DNA of 15,330 nt, from positions 1-15,330 of the forward strand of contig RFUD01000011.1 in assembly GCA_009923125.1 (NCBI GenBank), given 5' to 3'. This document shows positions 7,759 to 15,293 of the stretch, piece after piece. Numbering within the stretch: position 1 is the stretch's first letter; the number at the start of each line of letters is the position of its first letter. The notes under the pieces are model-generated. The model did not search any database, was not told the DNA's origin, and worked only from the letters and a program-made list of their open reading frames with translations. The translations under genes were made by a program, and so were the position numbers. This DNA is from Planctomycetia bacterium. GTDB lineage: Bacteria > Planctomycetota > Planctomycetia > Pirellulales > UBA1268.

Positions 7759-8400
7759 ATGCGACAGTACCTCGTTCGTCACGGCGAAAGCGTCTTCAAC
7801 GTCGAGTCGCGGGTGCAGGGGCAGGCCGACGTCTCGCTCTCCGACCTCGGCCGCCGTCAGGCCGGCGACCTCGCGGCGTGGGCCCGCGCGCTGCCCGCCG
7901 ACGCGACGATCGACGAGATCTGGTCGAGCCCGCTCGCGCGGGCCCGCGAGACGGCGGCGGCGATGGCTGCCACGCTCGGGCTGCCGCTCCTCGTGGACGA
8001 GGGGCTGGCCGAACTGCACGCGGGCATCTTCCAGGGGCACTTGTGGGCCGATCTGGAGGCGGCGTTTCCCGAGGAGGTCGCGCGGTGGCGGAGCGGCGAC
8101 GTCGAGTACGCGATCCCCGGAGGCGAGTCGCGGGCCGGCCTCGCCGCCCGCGGTCGGGCCGCGCTGGAGAAGCTTGCGGCGCGGCCGGTGCGGCAGATGA
8201 TCGTGGTGGCCCACGGCGGCGTGCTCACCGCGGCCCTCGGCAGCCTGCTCGGCCGCACGCATCCGCTGCTCGCCCAGGCCGCCGAGCGGCCGTTCACGAA
8301 ACTCCCCGCGCTGGCCAACGCCTCGCTCACGCTCCTCGACTGGCCCGGCCCGGAACTCGTGGCCTTCAATGAGACCGGCCACTTGCATGAGCCATCGTGA
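7759..8400 (+). CDS. Histidine phosphatase family protein (phosphoglycerate mutase-like)
   Basis: This 213-residue member of the branch 1 histidine phosphatase superfamily begins MRQYLVRHGES, with the RHG motif at residues 7-9, so His8 is the expected phospho-acceptor. Other hallmarks are the VSLSDLGRRQA turn, SSPLARARETA, the acidic residue Glu85 in LAELHAG and the second catalytic His152 in VVAHGG. Substrate is not predictable: relatives include cobalamin-pathway alpha-ribazole phosphatase, sugar-phosphate phosphatases and broad-specificity enzymes. I chose ATG 7759; TTG 7747 and GTG 7756 are in frame just upstream but would only add a few residues. It lies 14 bases after the thioredoxin-protease gene, so co-transcription is likely. 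Confidence 0.9.
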   Translation: MRQYLVRHGESVFNVESRVQGQADVSLSDLGRRQAGDLAAWARALPADATIDEIWSSPLARARETAAAMAATLGLPLLVDEGLAELHAGIFQGHLWADLEAAFPEEVARWRSGDVEYAIPGGESRAGLAARGRAALEKLAARPVRQMIVVAHGGVLTAALGSLLGRTHPLLAQAAERPFTKLPALANASLTLLDWPGPELVAFNETGHLHEPS

Positions 8401-8468
8401 TCGGATGGCGCCTACGAGTTGAGGACCCCGAAGCCGGCGCGCCCGACGAACCGAACGTCCGGTGAGAC

Positions 8469-8488
8469 GCTCCGGGGTAACCCCGAGC
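8469..8488. terminator. Stem-loop between convergent genes, possible bidirectional terminator
   Basis: GCTC and GGGG (8469-8477, with one bulged C) pair with CCCC and GAGC (8481-8488) around a TAA loop, giving eight base pairs. It lies in the 128-base gap between the phosphatase gene (ending 8400) and the convergent mtfA-like gene (ending 8529). No T-run follows on either strand, so intrinsic termination is uncertain. The rest of 8401-8528 shows nothing else recognisable. Confidence 0.3.
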
Positions 8489-8528
8489 CGGATTGGACGA
8501 TCTCAGGGATGCGATTGAGATACCTGGC

Positions 8529-9311
8529 CTACCTTCGTGCGACAGGCACGCGGGACTTCGGATCCTGTCGCCATGCCTGGCGGAGCAGGTCGTAGAGCGT
8601 GGCGTCGAACCGCGCCAGGCGGTGCGGGTCCTGGAAGAAGCACTCGCTCGCCACGGCGAAGAACTCACTCGGGCTCTCGGCCGCATAGTCGTCGAACGGC
8701 ACGCTGCGTCCCTCGTCGAGGGCCTCGTCGAAATGATTCTGGCAGTCGTCGATCGCCGCCGCCCACGTCCGGGCTTCCCGGGGCGACGCCAGCGGCGGGA
8801 TGCCGTCCACCTCGCCGTCGAGCAGGTCGATCGCATGGGCGCACTCGTGGATCACCACCGACCGCGGCCCGTCACGAAGCCTCCCCCCGTCCACCACGCG
8901 GGGCCACGAGAGCACCATGCTGCCGCCACCCCACGTCTCGCCGAGCCTCTCCTCCTGCCACTGGAGCTCGCCGCCTCCGTCGAGGGGCGCCGACTTGGGC
9001 GCGAGGTAATCGCCCGGATAGACGAGCACCGACTGCAGGCGGTCGAGATGCTCCCCATCGAACCCGAGCATCACGAGCGCCGCCTGCCCGGCGATCGTCA
9101 CGCGCACCTCGTCGGTGATCTCCAGGCCGCGGCAGCCCTCGAACCGTTTCTCGGCGAGAAACACGGCGACCCAGGCCCTCAGTCGCTCCGTCTCGTCGGG
9201 GTCGAGCCACGCCGTCTGCCGGACGTTGCGGCCGAGGATCTCGAGCCAGGCGGGTGGAAAGGGCCGCGTGCGGATCGCCCGGCGTCGCCGCTCTCGCAGC
9301 CAGCCAAACAT
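8529..9311 (-). CDS. mtfA: MtfA-like zinc-dependent peptidase
   Basis: This 260-residue protein matches the MtfA (Mlc titration factor A) family in length and motifs. It begins MFGWLRERRRR. The zinc site is HECAHAIDLLDG (HExxH at residues 155-159), with the likely third ligand Glu216 in SPSEFFAVASECFF about 60 residues later, as in E. coli MtfA (His149, Glu150, His153, Glu212). The E. coli protein is a cytosolic aminopeptidase that binds the glucose repressor Mlc. Mlc and the glucose PTS are not expected in planctomycetes, so the partner here is probably different (inference). The start is supported by GGGAGG five bases upstream of the ATG. It is the last gene of the six-gene minus-strand run, 12 bases after the small membrane protein gene. 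Confidence 0.9.
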   Translation of the reverse strand: MFGWLRERRRRAIRTRPFPPAWLEILGRNVRQTAWLDPDETERLRAWVAVFLAEKRFEGCRGLEITDEVRVTIAGQAALVMLGFDGEHLDRLQSVLVYPGDYLAPKSAPLDGGGELQWQEERLGETWGGGSMVLSWPRVVDGGRLRDGPRSVVIHECAHAIDLLDGEVDGIPPLASPREARTWAAAIDDCQNHFDEALDEGRSVPFDDYAAESPSEFFAVASECFFQDPHRLARFDATLYDLLRQAWRQDPKSRVPVARR

Positions 9312-9323
9312 CGCGGCCTCCCG

Positions 9324-9488
9324 TCAGGAGGGCTTCATGTCGGCCGGGGGCTGGATCTCGAAGTTGTAGCGGCCGAGGTCGAGCGCCAGCACGATGCAAC
9401 CCACGGCGATGGCGATGAACGAGAGGATCAGCATCGCCGTGTAGACGTTGACCGGTGGTCGCGTGACGGGCTGCGAGTCGTCTGCCAT
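9324..9488 (-). CDS. Small single-pass membrane protein, 54 residues
   Basis: The short frame begins MADDSQPVTRPPVNVYTAML and has one hydrophobic helix (about residues 16-36, LILSFIAIAVGCIVLAL). It ends in a polar tail, RYNFEIQPPADMKPS. The N-terminus is probably cytoplasmic and the tail outside, though topology was not tested. It fits exactly between the coiled-coil protein gene (31 bases upstream) and the mtfA-like gene (12 bases downstream). GAGG directly abuts the ATG and GGAG lies about a dozen bases upstream. Amino-acid composition and position support a real gene. No known family is recognised; it may be a helper or anchor for the neighbouring membrane proteins. Confidence 0.72.
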   Translation of the reverse strand: MADDSQPVTRPPVNVYTAMLILSFIAIAVGCIVLALDLGRYNFEIQPPADMKPS

Positions 9489-9519
9489 CCTCGAGGTCGC
9501 TCCGGGGTCGTGCGCCGTG

Positions 9520-10380
9520 TCAGGCCTTCAGCCGCGTGGCCACCCGGTCGCCGGGCTGGATGTCACCACGCTTGAACTCGCGGATCACGCGGCCTACGCA
9601 GCGGTCGGGCTTCACGCTGATCACCTGCACGCGGCCGAGATACTGGTCGTCGCGATACACCTCGAGGAAGTGCCCCATCTGCACGCCGTCGTCGCCGCCG
9701 AGCGTGACCTCGATCGAGTCGTCCGCGACGGCGGTCACCACGCCGCCGGTCGTGGGCACGTGATCCCGCGGGAGACTTTCGATCGCCAGGCCGTGCTGCT
9801 TGAGCAGCAGCCGGGCGTTGGCCACCTGCTTCTCGAGCTGCGCCTTGCGTTCGGTCGCGATCTCGAGGAACGCGATCTTCTCGTGGAGCTCGCCGGCGAG
9901 CTGGGCCGACCGGGCGACCTGGTCGTCCACCTGTTTCTGCTGCTTGGCGATCTCGGCCCGCAGGTCCTCGACCGTCTTCGTCGCCTTTTCGAGTTCCTTG
10001 CGGGTGACCTGGATCTCCGCCTGCGCCTGCTCGCGTTCGGCCTCGCGGGCTTCCTTGGTCTTGCGGAGGTCCTGCAGCTCCTTGTCCTTCTGCTCGAGGG
10101 CCGTCTGGATCTTGGCGATCACCTGATCGCGGGCGACCTCGGACGCGGCCACCTCGGCGGTGAGGCGGGAGATTTCGGCCTGCAGCGTCTCACGCTCCTT
10201 TTTCGCCTCCTGCAGCTGCAGCTTGTAGCCCAGCGGCTTCCCGGCCTGCACCTGGTCGGCGGTGCGATTGATCTCATCGCGCCAGTTGGTGTGCGTGGAG
10301 AAGAGCGCGACGGCGAAACTCATGAACACGAGGCTCATGACGAACACCGCGAACACGAAGATTTTGCCGATGATGTTCAT
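9520..10380 (-). CDS. Membrane-anchored coiled-coil protein with C-terminal beta domain
   Basis: This 286-residue protein has an N-terminal membrane anchor (residues 6-28), a short linker with NWRDEINRTADQV, then a long heptad-rich coiled coil (about 52-195) full of Glu, Lys, Gln and Leu. A compact C-terminal domain (about 205-286), GGVVTAVADDSIEVTLG..DGVQMGHFLEVYR..QYLGRVQVISV, follows. That last domain resembles the beta-rich C-terminal modules seen in FlgT-like and MreC-like envelope proteins, but the match is only by pattern. The architecture suggests a periplasm-facing scaffold. The ATG has an excellent ribosome site, AAGGAG, five bases upstream. It lies 21 bases after lnt and 31 before the 54-residue membrane protein. 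No specific function is assigned. Confidence 0.85.
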   Translation of the reverse strand: MNIIGKIFVFAVFVMSLVFMSFAVALFSTHTNWRDEINRTADQVQAGKPLGYKLQLQEAKKERETLQAEISRLTAEVAASEVARDQVIAKIQTALEQKDKELQDLRKTKEAREAEREQAQAEIQVTRKELEKATKTVEDLRAEIAKQQKQVDDQVARSAQLAGELHEKIAFLEIATERKAQLEKQVANARLLLKQHGLAIESLPRDHVPTTGGVVTAVADDSIEVTLGGDDGVQMGHFLEVYRDDQYLGRVQVISVKPDRCVGRVIREFKRGDIQPGDRVATRLKA

Positions 10381-10401
10381 GCCGCTCCTTCTCCCTGCAG
10401 A

Positions 10402-12153
10402 CTATCCGTGGATCGGCAGGCCGGTCAACGCGGCTGAAGACCGCGCCGCACGGGCCTTCCACTCGACGAGGCCGCCCACGGCGGCGGCCACGACAACCGC
10501 CACACATCCCCCGGTCGGCACAGACCCCCACCACAGCCACGGGCTCGGCCGGCCGTCGGGGACGACGGCGGCCCGCAGGGTGGCCGTGGCCCGGCGGGGA
10601 CCGCGGGCGAGGAGCCTGCCGGAGCCGTCGATCCAGGCCGAGAAGCCGGTGTTGGCCGCGATCACGAGCGGCGTCCGGACCTCCACCGCCCGGAAGATGC
10701 CGCAGGCCAGGTGCATGTCGAGTTCGCTGGAACCCCAGAACCAGCCATCGTTCGTGAGGTTGACGATGACGTCGGGCCGGGAGCCCGCCCGGGCCAGATC
10801 GCTCACCAGCGAGCGCACGGCCTCCGGCAACGCCGTCTCGTAGCAGATGTTCGCCGCGATCGTCCGTCCGGCCACCTCCATCGCCACCGGACCGCGGCCC
10901 GGCGTGAGTCCGGCCGGCAGCGGCGTCAGCCGGTACAGCCAGGGAAACGTCTCCCCCAGGGGAATCCGCTCGCCGAACAGCACGGGGTGCATCTTGTCGT
11001 AGCAGCCGCGCGGCGTGCCCGAGGCGTCGAGCAGCAGCGCGGAGTTGTAATGGCGGCCGCCGCCGGGCGCGCGCGGGTCGATCTCCTGACGGTCGAGCCC
11101 CACGAGCCAGGGGGCGGCGTACCGACGGGCGAAGGCCGCGAGGGCGTCGAGTCGCTGTGCCTCGAGCCTCGCCCGGCAGCGAGCTTGACGGGCCGCCGCG
11201 TCGATCGGGGTGTGCGCGGCGTGTGCGTCATGTGCCTCGCCGAGCGTCTCCGAGACGACGGCCTCGGGGAGCACCTCCTCCGGGGCGATGGTGAGCAGTC
11301 CCCAGCGCCACATCGTCTCCGGCCAGACGACGAGGTCCGGCTTCGACTCCGGTGTCATCCGCAGGGCGGCGGCGGTGAGATCGTCATAGTGACGCGCGAC
11401 GTCGCCGGCGGCGTCGGGGTCGTGCTTGAGCTCCGTATCGATCGAGCCCTGCACCAGGAGCACGTCGAGCGGCCGGTCGCCGTCGGCGGGAGCGGTCGCC
11501 AGCCGCCAGGTGCCGTAGGCGATCGCGGCGAGCGGCACTCCCGCCGCGAGGGCGACCGCGAGCGACCGCCGGCCGCGATCCTCAGCCCTGCGGCCGCGCG
11601 GGGCCCAGGCCTCCGCGAGCCCCGCCGCGAACGCCAGCACGACGCCCCCCACGCCGACCGCGCCGAACGCATCGGCGAGCTGGATCAGCGTCGTCCAACG
11701 CCACTGCGTGTGCCCGAGGCCGGCGAAGGTGAAGCCGCCGAGCACCCAGCCGCGCAGCTGCTCGCAGCCCATCCAGGCGATCGGGGCCGCGACCACCAGC
11801 GGCCACCCGGCCCGGTGGACCAGACGCCTCGTCGTCCACACGAAGAGCACGACGTAGCAGGCGAGGTAGGCCGACAGCGCGAGCCAGCCGAGTGCGGTGG
11901 CCGGGTGCGGGAGCCGCAGCCAGTGCAGGGCGAGGAGCCAGTGCAGGCATCCGCCGGCCCAGATCGCGACCCACGCTTTCCGTCCGGCGGGCATGGGCCG
12001 CCGGACGAGCGCGAGCCACGGCAGCGGCGCGACCCAGGCGAGCGGCCACAGGTCGGCGGGGGGCTGGGCGAGGAACATCGTGATCGCGCCGAGGGCGGCG
12101 AGCGTCCAGATTCCACCGACGGCGTCGCGTGTGGGTTCGGTCACTGGGCTCAT
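10402..12153 (-). CDS. lnt: Apolipoprotein N-acyltransferase
   Basis: This 583-residue integral inner-membrane enzyme adds the third acyl chain to the N-terminal cysteine of lipoproteins. About six hydrophobic segments occupy the first 190 residues, then a periplasmic nitrilase-like domain. The Glu-Lys-Cys triad is intact: Glu279 in VVWPETMW, Lys387 in CYDKMHPVLFGE and Cys437 in NICYETALP. Downstream, NLTNDGWFW and NTGFSAWID are also typical. The distance from Glu to Lys (108 residues) is about 40 longer than in E. coli Lnt, owing to an Ala/Arg-rich insertion around EAHDAHAAHTP. The ATG at 12153, preceded by GAGGTG, is preferred; an upstream in-frame start at 12219 would overlap the previous gene. 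It lies seven bases after the lipoyl-like gene and 21 bases before the coiled-coil gene. Confidence 0.93.
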   Translation of the reverse strand: MSPVTEPTRDAVGGIWTLAALGAITMFLAQPPADLWPLAWVAPLPWLALVRRPMPAGRKAWVAIWAGGCLHWLLALHWLRLPHPATALGWLALSAYLACYVVLFVWTTRRLVHRAGWPLVVAAPIAWMGCEQLRGWVLGGFTFAGLGHTQWRWTTLIQLADAFGAVGVGGVVLAFAAGLAEAWAPRGRRAEDRGRRSLAVALAAGVPLAAIAYGTWRLATAPADGDRPLDVLLVQGSIDTELKHDPDAAGDVARHYDDLTAAALRMTPESKPDLVVWPETMWRWGLLTIAPEEVLPEAVVSETLGEAHDAHAAHTPIDAAARQARCRARLEAQRLDALAAFARRYAAPWLVGLDRQEIDPRAPGGGRHYNSALLLDASGTPRGCYDKMHPVLFGERIPLGETFPWLYRLTPLPAGLTPGRGPVAMEVAGRTIAANICYETALPEAVRSLVSDLARAGSRPDVIVNLTNDGWFWGSSELDMHLACGIFRAVEVRTPLVIAANTGFSAWIDGSGRLLARGPRRATATLRAAVVPDGRPSPWLWWGSVPTGGCVAVVVAAAVGGLVEWKARAARSSAALTGLPIHG

Positions 12154-12160
12154 CGGCACC

Positions 12161-12436
12161 TCACTCCGGGTCGGCCGGCGTGAACTCCGCGAGGACCGCG
12201 CCGGGGGCGACCAGGTCATCTTCGTCCACGAGGTGCCGCAGCAGCCGTCCGCTGACCGGCGATTCGAGGTCGATCGTCGCCGCGCCGCACAGCAGTTCCA
12301 CGACGCGGTCCCCTGCCGCGACCGCCGCCCCCGCCGGCACGAGCCACAGCGACACCGCGATGGGCACGCCGGACATCCCCAGATCGGGCACGACCAGCCG
12401 CGCGGGAGGAGGGGAAGGGGGCATGCCGTCGATCAT
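12161..12436 (-). CDS. Lipoyl/biotinyl-like single-domain protein lacking the acceptor lysine
   Basis: This 91-residue protein consists of almost one domain. It has the pattern of lipoyl/biotinyl-attachment folds: VVPDLGMSG..IAVSLWLVPAGAAVAAGDRVVELLC, the hairpin turn GAATIDLESPVSGRL, then DEDDLVAPGAVLAEF. In functional domains the turn reads like E-T-D-K-A with the modified lysine; here that position is alanine and the whole protein has no lysine, so it cannot be lipoylated or biotinylated at the usual site. The ATG overlaps the stop of the upstream peptidase gene as ATGA (12436-12433), implying translational coupling, and lnt starts seven bases after its stop. A second ATG at 12424 is possible. 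The fold is inferred from pattern. It could be a structural or adaptor module like lipoyl-like domains in membrane-fusion proteins. Confidence 0.75.
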   Translation of the reverse strand: MIDGMPPSPPPARLVVPDLGMSGVPIAVSLWLVPAGAAVAAGDRVVELLCGAATIDLESPVSGRLLRHLVDEDDLVAPGAVLAEFTPADPE

Positions 12437-13407
12437 TCGAGCCCGCGGAGCCATGCCAGCACCACGCTTCCGACCGCCTCCAGCGACTCTCCCGAACAGT
12501 GCTCGAGCGTGTCGGACGTCGTGTGCCATTGCGGGTAGTCGAAATCGATCACGTCGCAGGTCGGGATGCGACCGATCATCCGCAGGGGCACATGATCGTC
12601 TTCGACGGTGTACTTCGGCCGGGGCACGAACTGCCGCACCCCCAGCCGCGCGGCCACGCCCCACAGGGACTCGACGACCGGCCGCGTGTCGGGCCAGCTC
12701 GCGCTGTGCTGCTCCTGAAAGATCTCCAGGTCGCGGTCGGCCACCATGTCGAGGATCACGCCGCACCGGTAGCGATGTCCGCCGCCCGCCTGCTGGGCGG
12801 CCGCGTATTGCCGGGCGAAGAAGTTCGAGCCCAGGCAGTAGGGGTCGCGGGGCGAGAAGACATACTCCTCGGCGTCGAAAAACACGAAGTCAACGCCCAC
12901 CGGACCGGGCAGGCCGGGCATGGCCGCCGCCAGTTCCATCAGCGCCGCGACGCCGCTCCCCCCGTCGTTCACGCCGAGGAACACGCCCCGCGGATCGACC
13001 GGATCGCGGTCGGGGTACGGCCGCGTGTCGTAATGCGCGCCGAGCAGCACGCGCTCCTTCCGGTCCGGATGCCATTCGACGATCAGGTTTTCCATCCGCA
13101 CCGGCTGGCCGGTGCGCCGATCGCGGATCTGAAAGGCCTGTCGCGACACCCGGGCTCCCGCCGCGTTGAACGCCTGGAAATGGGCCACCAGCAGGTCGCG
13201 TTGTTTCTCCATGCCGGGCGATCCGCTCGGCCGCGGACCCAGCGCCGCGATCGTTTCCAGATGCCGGAAGGCGCGGGCTCCGGAGAAACCGACCGGCTCG
13301 TCCGCCCCGCCCGTGGCGATCAGGCTCAGCCATACCACCCATGCCCCCGTCCAAGCCCTGCTGGAGAGGCAAGCGCGGAACGCGCGAATGGACGCGTGCA
13401 AGAGCAT
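12433..13407 (-). CDS. Exported M28-family peptidase / glutaminyl-peptide cyclotransferase-like protein
   Basis: This 324-residue protein carries an N-terminal hydrophobic segment (residues 21-35, cleavage likely near GGA-DE). Metal-site motifs fit the M28/glutaminyl cyclase fold: GAHYD (123-127), GVNDGGSG with Asp148, FFDAEE with Glu180/Glu181, ILDMVAD with Asp220, EDDHVPL (269-275) and QWHTTSD with His295. In human glutaminyl cyclase the single zinc is held by Asp159, Glu202 and His330, and the segments EDDHVPL and EEYVFSPRD align with its QDDHIPF and EEAFLHWSPQD. The family's substrate tryptophan in the latter is Phe184 here. It could cyclise N-terminal Gln of exported proteins or be an aminopeptidase; the cyclase alternative is favoured. 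It is first in the six-gene run and overlaps the next gene by four bases. No ribosome site precedes the ATG, and a TAGACT box (13419-13414) only seven bases away allows a leaderless transcript. Confidence 0.88.
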   Translation of the reverse strand: MLLHASIRAFRACLSSRAWTGAWVVWLSLIATGGADEPVGFSGARAFRHLETIAALGPRPSGSPGMEKQRDLLVAHFQAFNAAGARVSRQAFQIRDRRTGQPVRMENLIVEWHPDRKERVLLGAHYDTRPYPDRDPVDPRGVFLGVNDGGSGVAALMELAAAMPGLPGPVGVDFVFFDAEEYVFSPRDPYCLGSNFFARQYAAAQQAGGGHRYRCGVILDMVADRDLEIFQEQHSASWPDTRPVVESLWGVAARLGVRQFVPRPKYTVEDDHVPLRMIGRIPTCDVIDFDYPQWHTTSDTLEHCSGESLEAVGSVVLAWLRGLE

Positions 13408-13494
13408 GCGCAGAGTCTACCGGTTTCCCCCGGATCAGGAATCACGTACAACACGAGAGTGCCCAGCGCCGTCGCTCACGAGGGTCGTTTGCCG

Positions 13495-15205
13495 ATGTTG
13501 AGGCGTCTTGCGCCGGCTGTCCTCGCAGGCCTCGCGGGCCTCGTGTTTCCAGATGCCGCACCGGCCGGCGGCGGTCCCGAGAACGTGTTTCTCGTCGTCA
13601 ACGCCAGGAGCGCCGACAGCCTCGCGGTGGCCAACGCCTACGCCGCGCTCCGCGGCATCCCGCCGATCAACGTGCTCATGCTCCCGTGGCAGGGGAGCCG
13701 CGACGCGGTGACGATCGGCGCGTTCCGCACCGACGTCCTGCAGCCGATCCTGCAGGCGATCGATTCCCGGAGGCTCGCCCCGCAGATCGACGCCATCGTG
13801 TACTCCACCGATTTCCCCTGGCGGATCGATTTCAGCGGGGAACTCCCGCGGGAGCTCGTCGGCCGCGACAAGTTTCCTTCCGGCTCGCTCACCGGCATGA
13901 CGACGCTGTTCTCGGCCGTGCAAGCGGGCAGCCCCGCCTACCTCGACCCGGCCAGCAACCGCTATTGGAGGCCTGTGGACGCCGATGGCGTTCCGGCGAC
14001 GACGGTCGGCTTCCGGGGCTGGTATGGCTGGGGGCCGCATGGGGAATTGATGGAGGCCGGGGGCACGCGGTACCTGCTGTCCGCGGTGTTGGGCGTGACC
14101 GACGGACGCGGCAACACCGCGCCGGAGATCATCCGCTACCTGCGGTCCGCCGCGGCCGCCGATGGCACCCGTCCCGGCGGGACGATCTACTTCGCGACCA
14201 ATGCGGACGTGCGCACCACGACCCGCAGCCCGTCCTTCCCCGCGGTGGTCGCGGCGCTCGAGAAGCTGGGGGTGAAGGCCGCGATCGTGAAGGGCTCGCT
14301 GCCCGTGGGTGACCGGCGCCGCCGATCTCGACTGGGCCGGGAGCGGCTGTGCGGTGGTGCCGGGCGCGATCTGCGAGAACCTGACGAGTTTTGGCGGCAT
14401 CTTCACGCCAGCGGCCGGGCAGACGCCGCTGTCGGTGTTCCTGCGGGCCGGGGCCGCCGGCTCCAGCGGCACCGTGATCGAGCCGTACGCGTTGCAGGCC
14501 AAGTTTCCCCACCCGTCGATCCACGTGCACTACGCCCGTGGTGCGAGCCTGGCCGAAGCCTTCTACCAGTCGGTCCGCTCCCCCTATCAGTTGATCGTCG
14601 TGGGCGATCCGCTCTGCCGTCCGTGGGCCTCGATCCCGGTGGTCGAGGCGGTCGTCGCACCGGATGCACGTGCCGTCACGGCCCACGAACCGCTCGCCGG
14701 CACCGTGGAATTCGAGCCGCGGGCGACGGTCCCCGGCGGCGGTTCCGTCGATCGCTTCGAACTGTACGTCGATGGGGTGCGGCTCGCCCAGTGCGGGGCG
14801 GGCGAGCGGCTCCCCATCGACACGACGCAGATGGCCGACGGCCATCACGAGCTGCGTGTCGTCGCCATCGAGTCGTCGCCCGTCGAGTCCCAGGGCCGGT
14901 GGATCATGCCCGTGTCGTTCGCCAACAACGGCCGGACGCTCTCCCTGTCCGTCGAGCCCCGCCGCGTCAAGCCATCGGGTACGGTGCGCGTGAGTGTCGC
15001 CGGCGAGGGCCTGCAGGGTGTCGTGATCTTCGCCATGGGCCGCGTGCTCGGCCGCACGCAGGAGGCGGTGAGTTCGATCGAGGTGCCCGCCGAACTGCTC
15101 GGCCGCGGCAGCGTGACGATCCGGGCCACGGGCCGCTTCGGCGACGGCGCGGCGAACAGCGTCAACGCCCTGCCCGTCACGGTGGAGGTCAGCGACGGCG
15201 GCTAG
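13495..15205 (+). pseudogene. TIGR03790-family exported protein, interrupted by a frameshift
   Basis: Two frames join into one protein of about 570 residues. The first part begins at ATG 13495 (GAGGG ten bases upstream) with a signal peptide (residues 1 to about 25, ending APAGG). It continues through ENVFLVVNARSADSLAVANAY, LRGIPPINVLMLPW, IVYSTDFPWRID and TIYFATNADVRTT to about 14307. The second frame takes over at about 14309: TGAADLDWAGSG, GAICENLTSFGG, AAGSSGTVIEPYALQAKFPHP, then GDPLCRPW and a C-terminal region of beta-type repeats to the stop at 15203-15205. This order fits the TIGR03790 family of exported proteins of unknown function, found sporadically and often in genomes with PEP-CTERM/exosortase features. 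The shift is one base too many at the GTGGGTG run, or a larger deletion, because the stretch between LPV and TGAADLDW looks short. It may be a true mutation or a sequencing/assembly error. The first frame stays open to the window end. Confidence 0.75.
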
Positions 15206-15257
15206 CTTCGACTTTTGCAGTTTTTGACGCATGCCAATGCCCCATCGCCGGACGTTC

Positions 15258-15280
15258 GCGGTGGCCATCGTGGCCACCGC
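15258..15280. repeat. Perfect 9-bp inverted repeat downstream of the TIGR03790 gene
   Basis: GCGGTGGCC (15258-15266) and its exact reverse complement GGCCACCGC (15272-15280) flank a five-base loop ATCGT. It lies 52 bases after the stop codon. It could act as a transcription terminator, although no T-run follows, or be part of a dispersed palindromic element together with the direct repeats immediately downstream. Confidence 0.5.
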
Positions 15281-15293
15281 TCCCTGCCTGTCC

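Noticed and set aside
13341..14312. 323-codon plus-strand frame starting inside the divergent QC-like gene
   Set aside because: It is out of frame with the exported TIGR03790 protein starting at 13495 and gives an Arg/Gly-rich product.
14300..14312. Programmed ribosomal frameshifting as the explanation for the TIGR03790 break
   Set aside because: No known slippery heptamer, rare-codon or stop-codon arrangement typical of programmed +1 shifting is seen, and the family is not known for it.
14129..15277. 382-codon minus-strand frame opposite the TIGR03790 gene
   Set aside because: The plus strand shows conserved family segments on both sides of the frameshift; the antisense product is low-complexity His/Arg/Gly.
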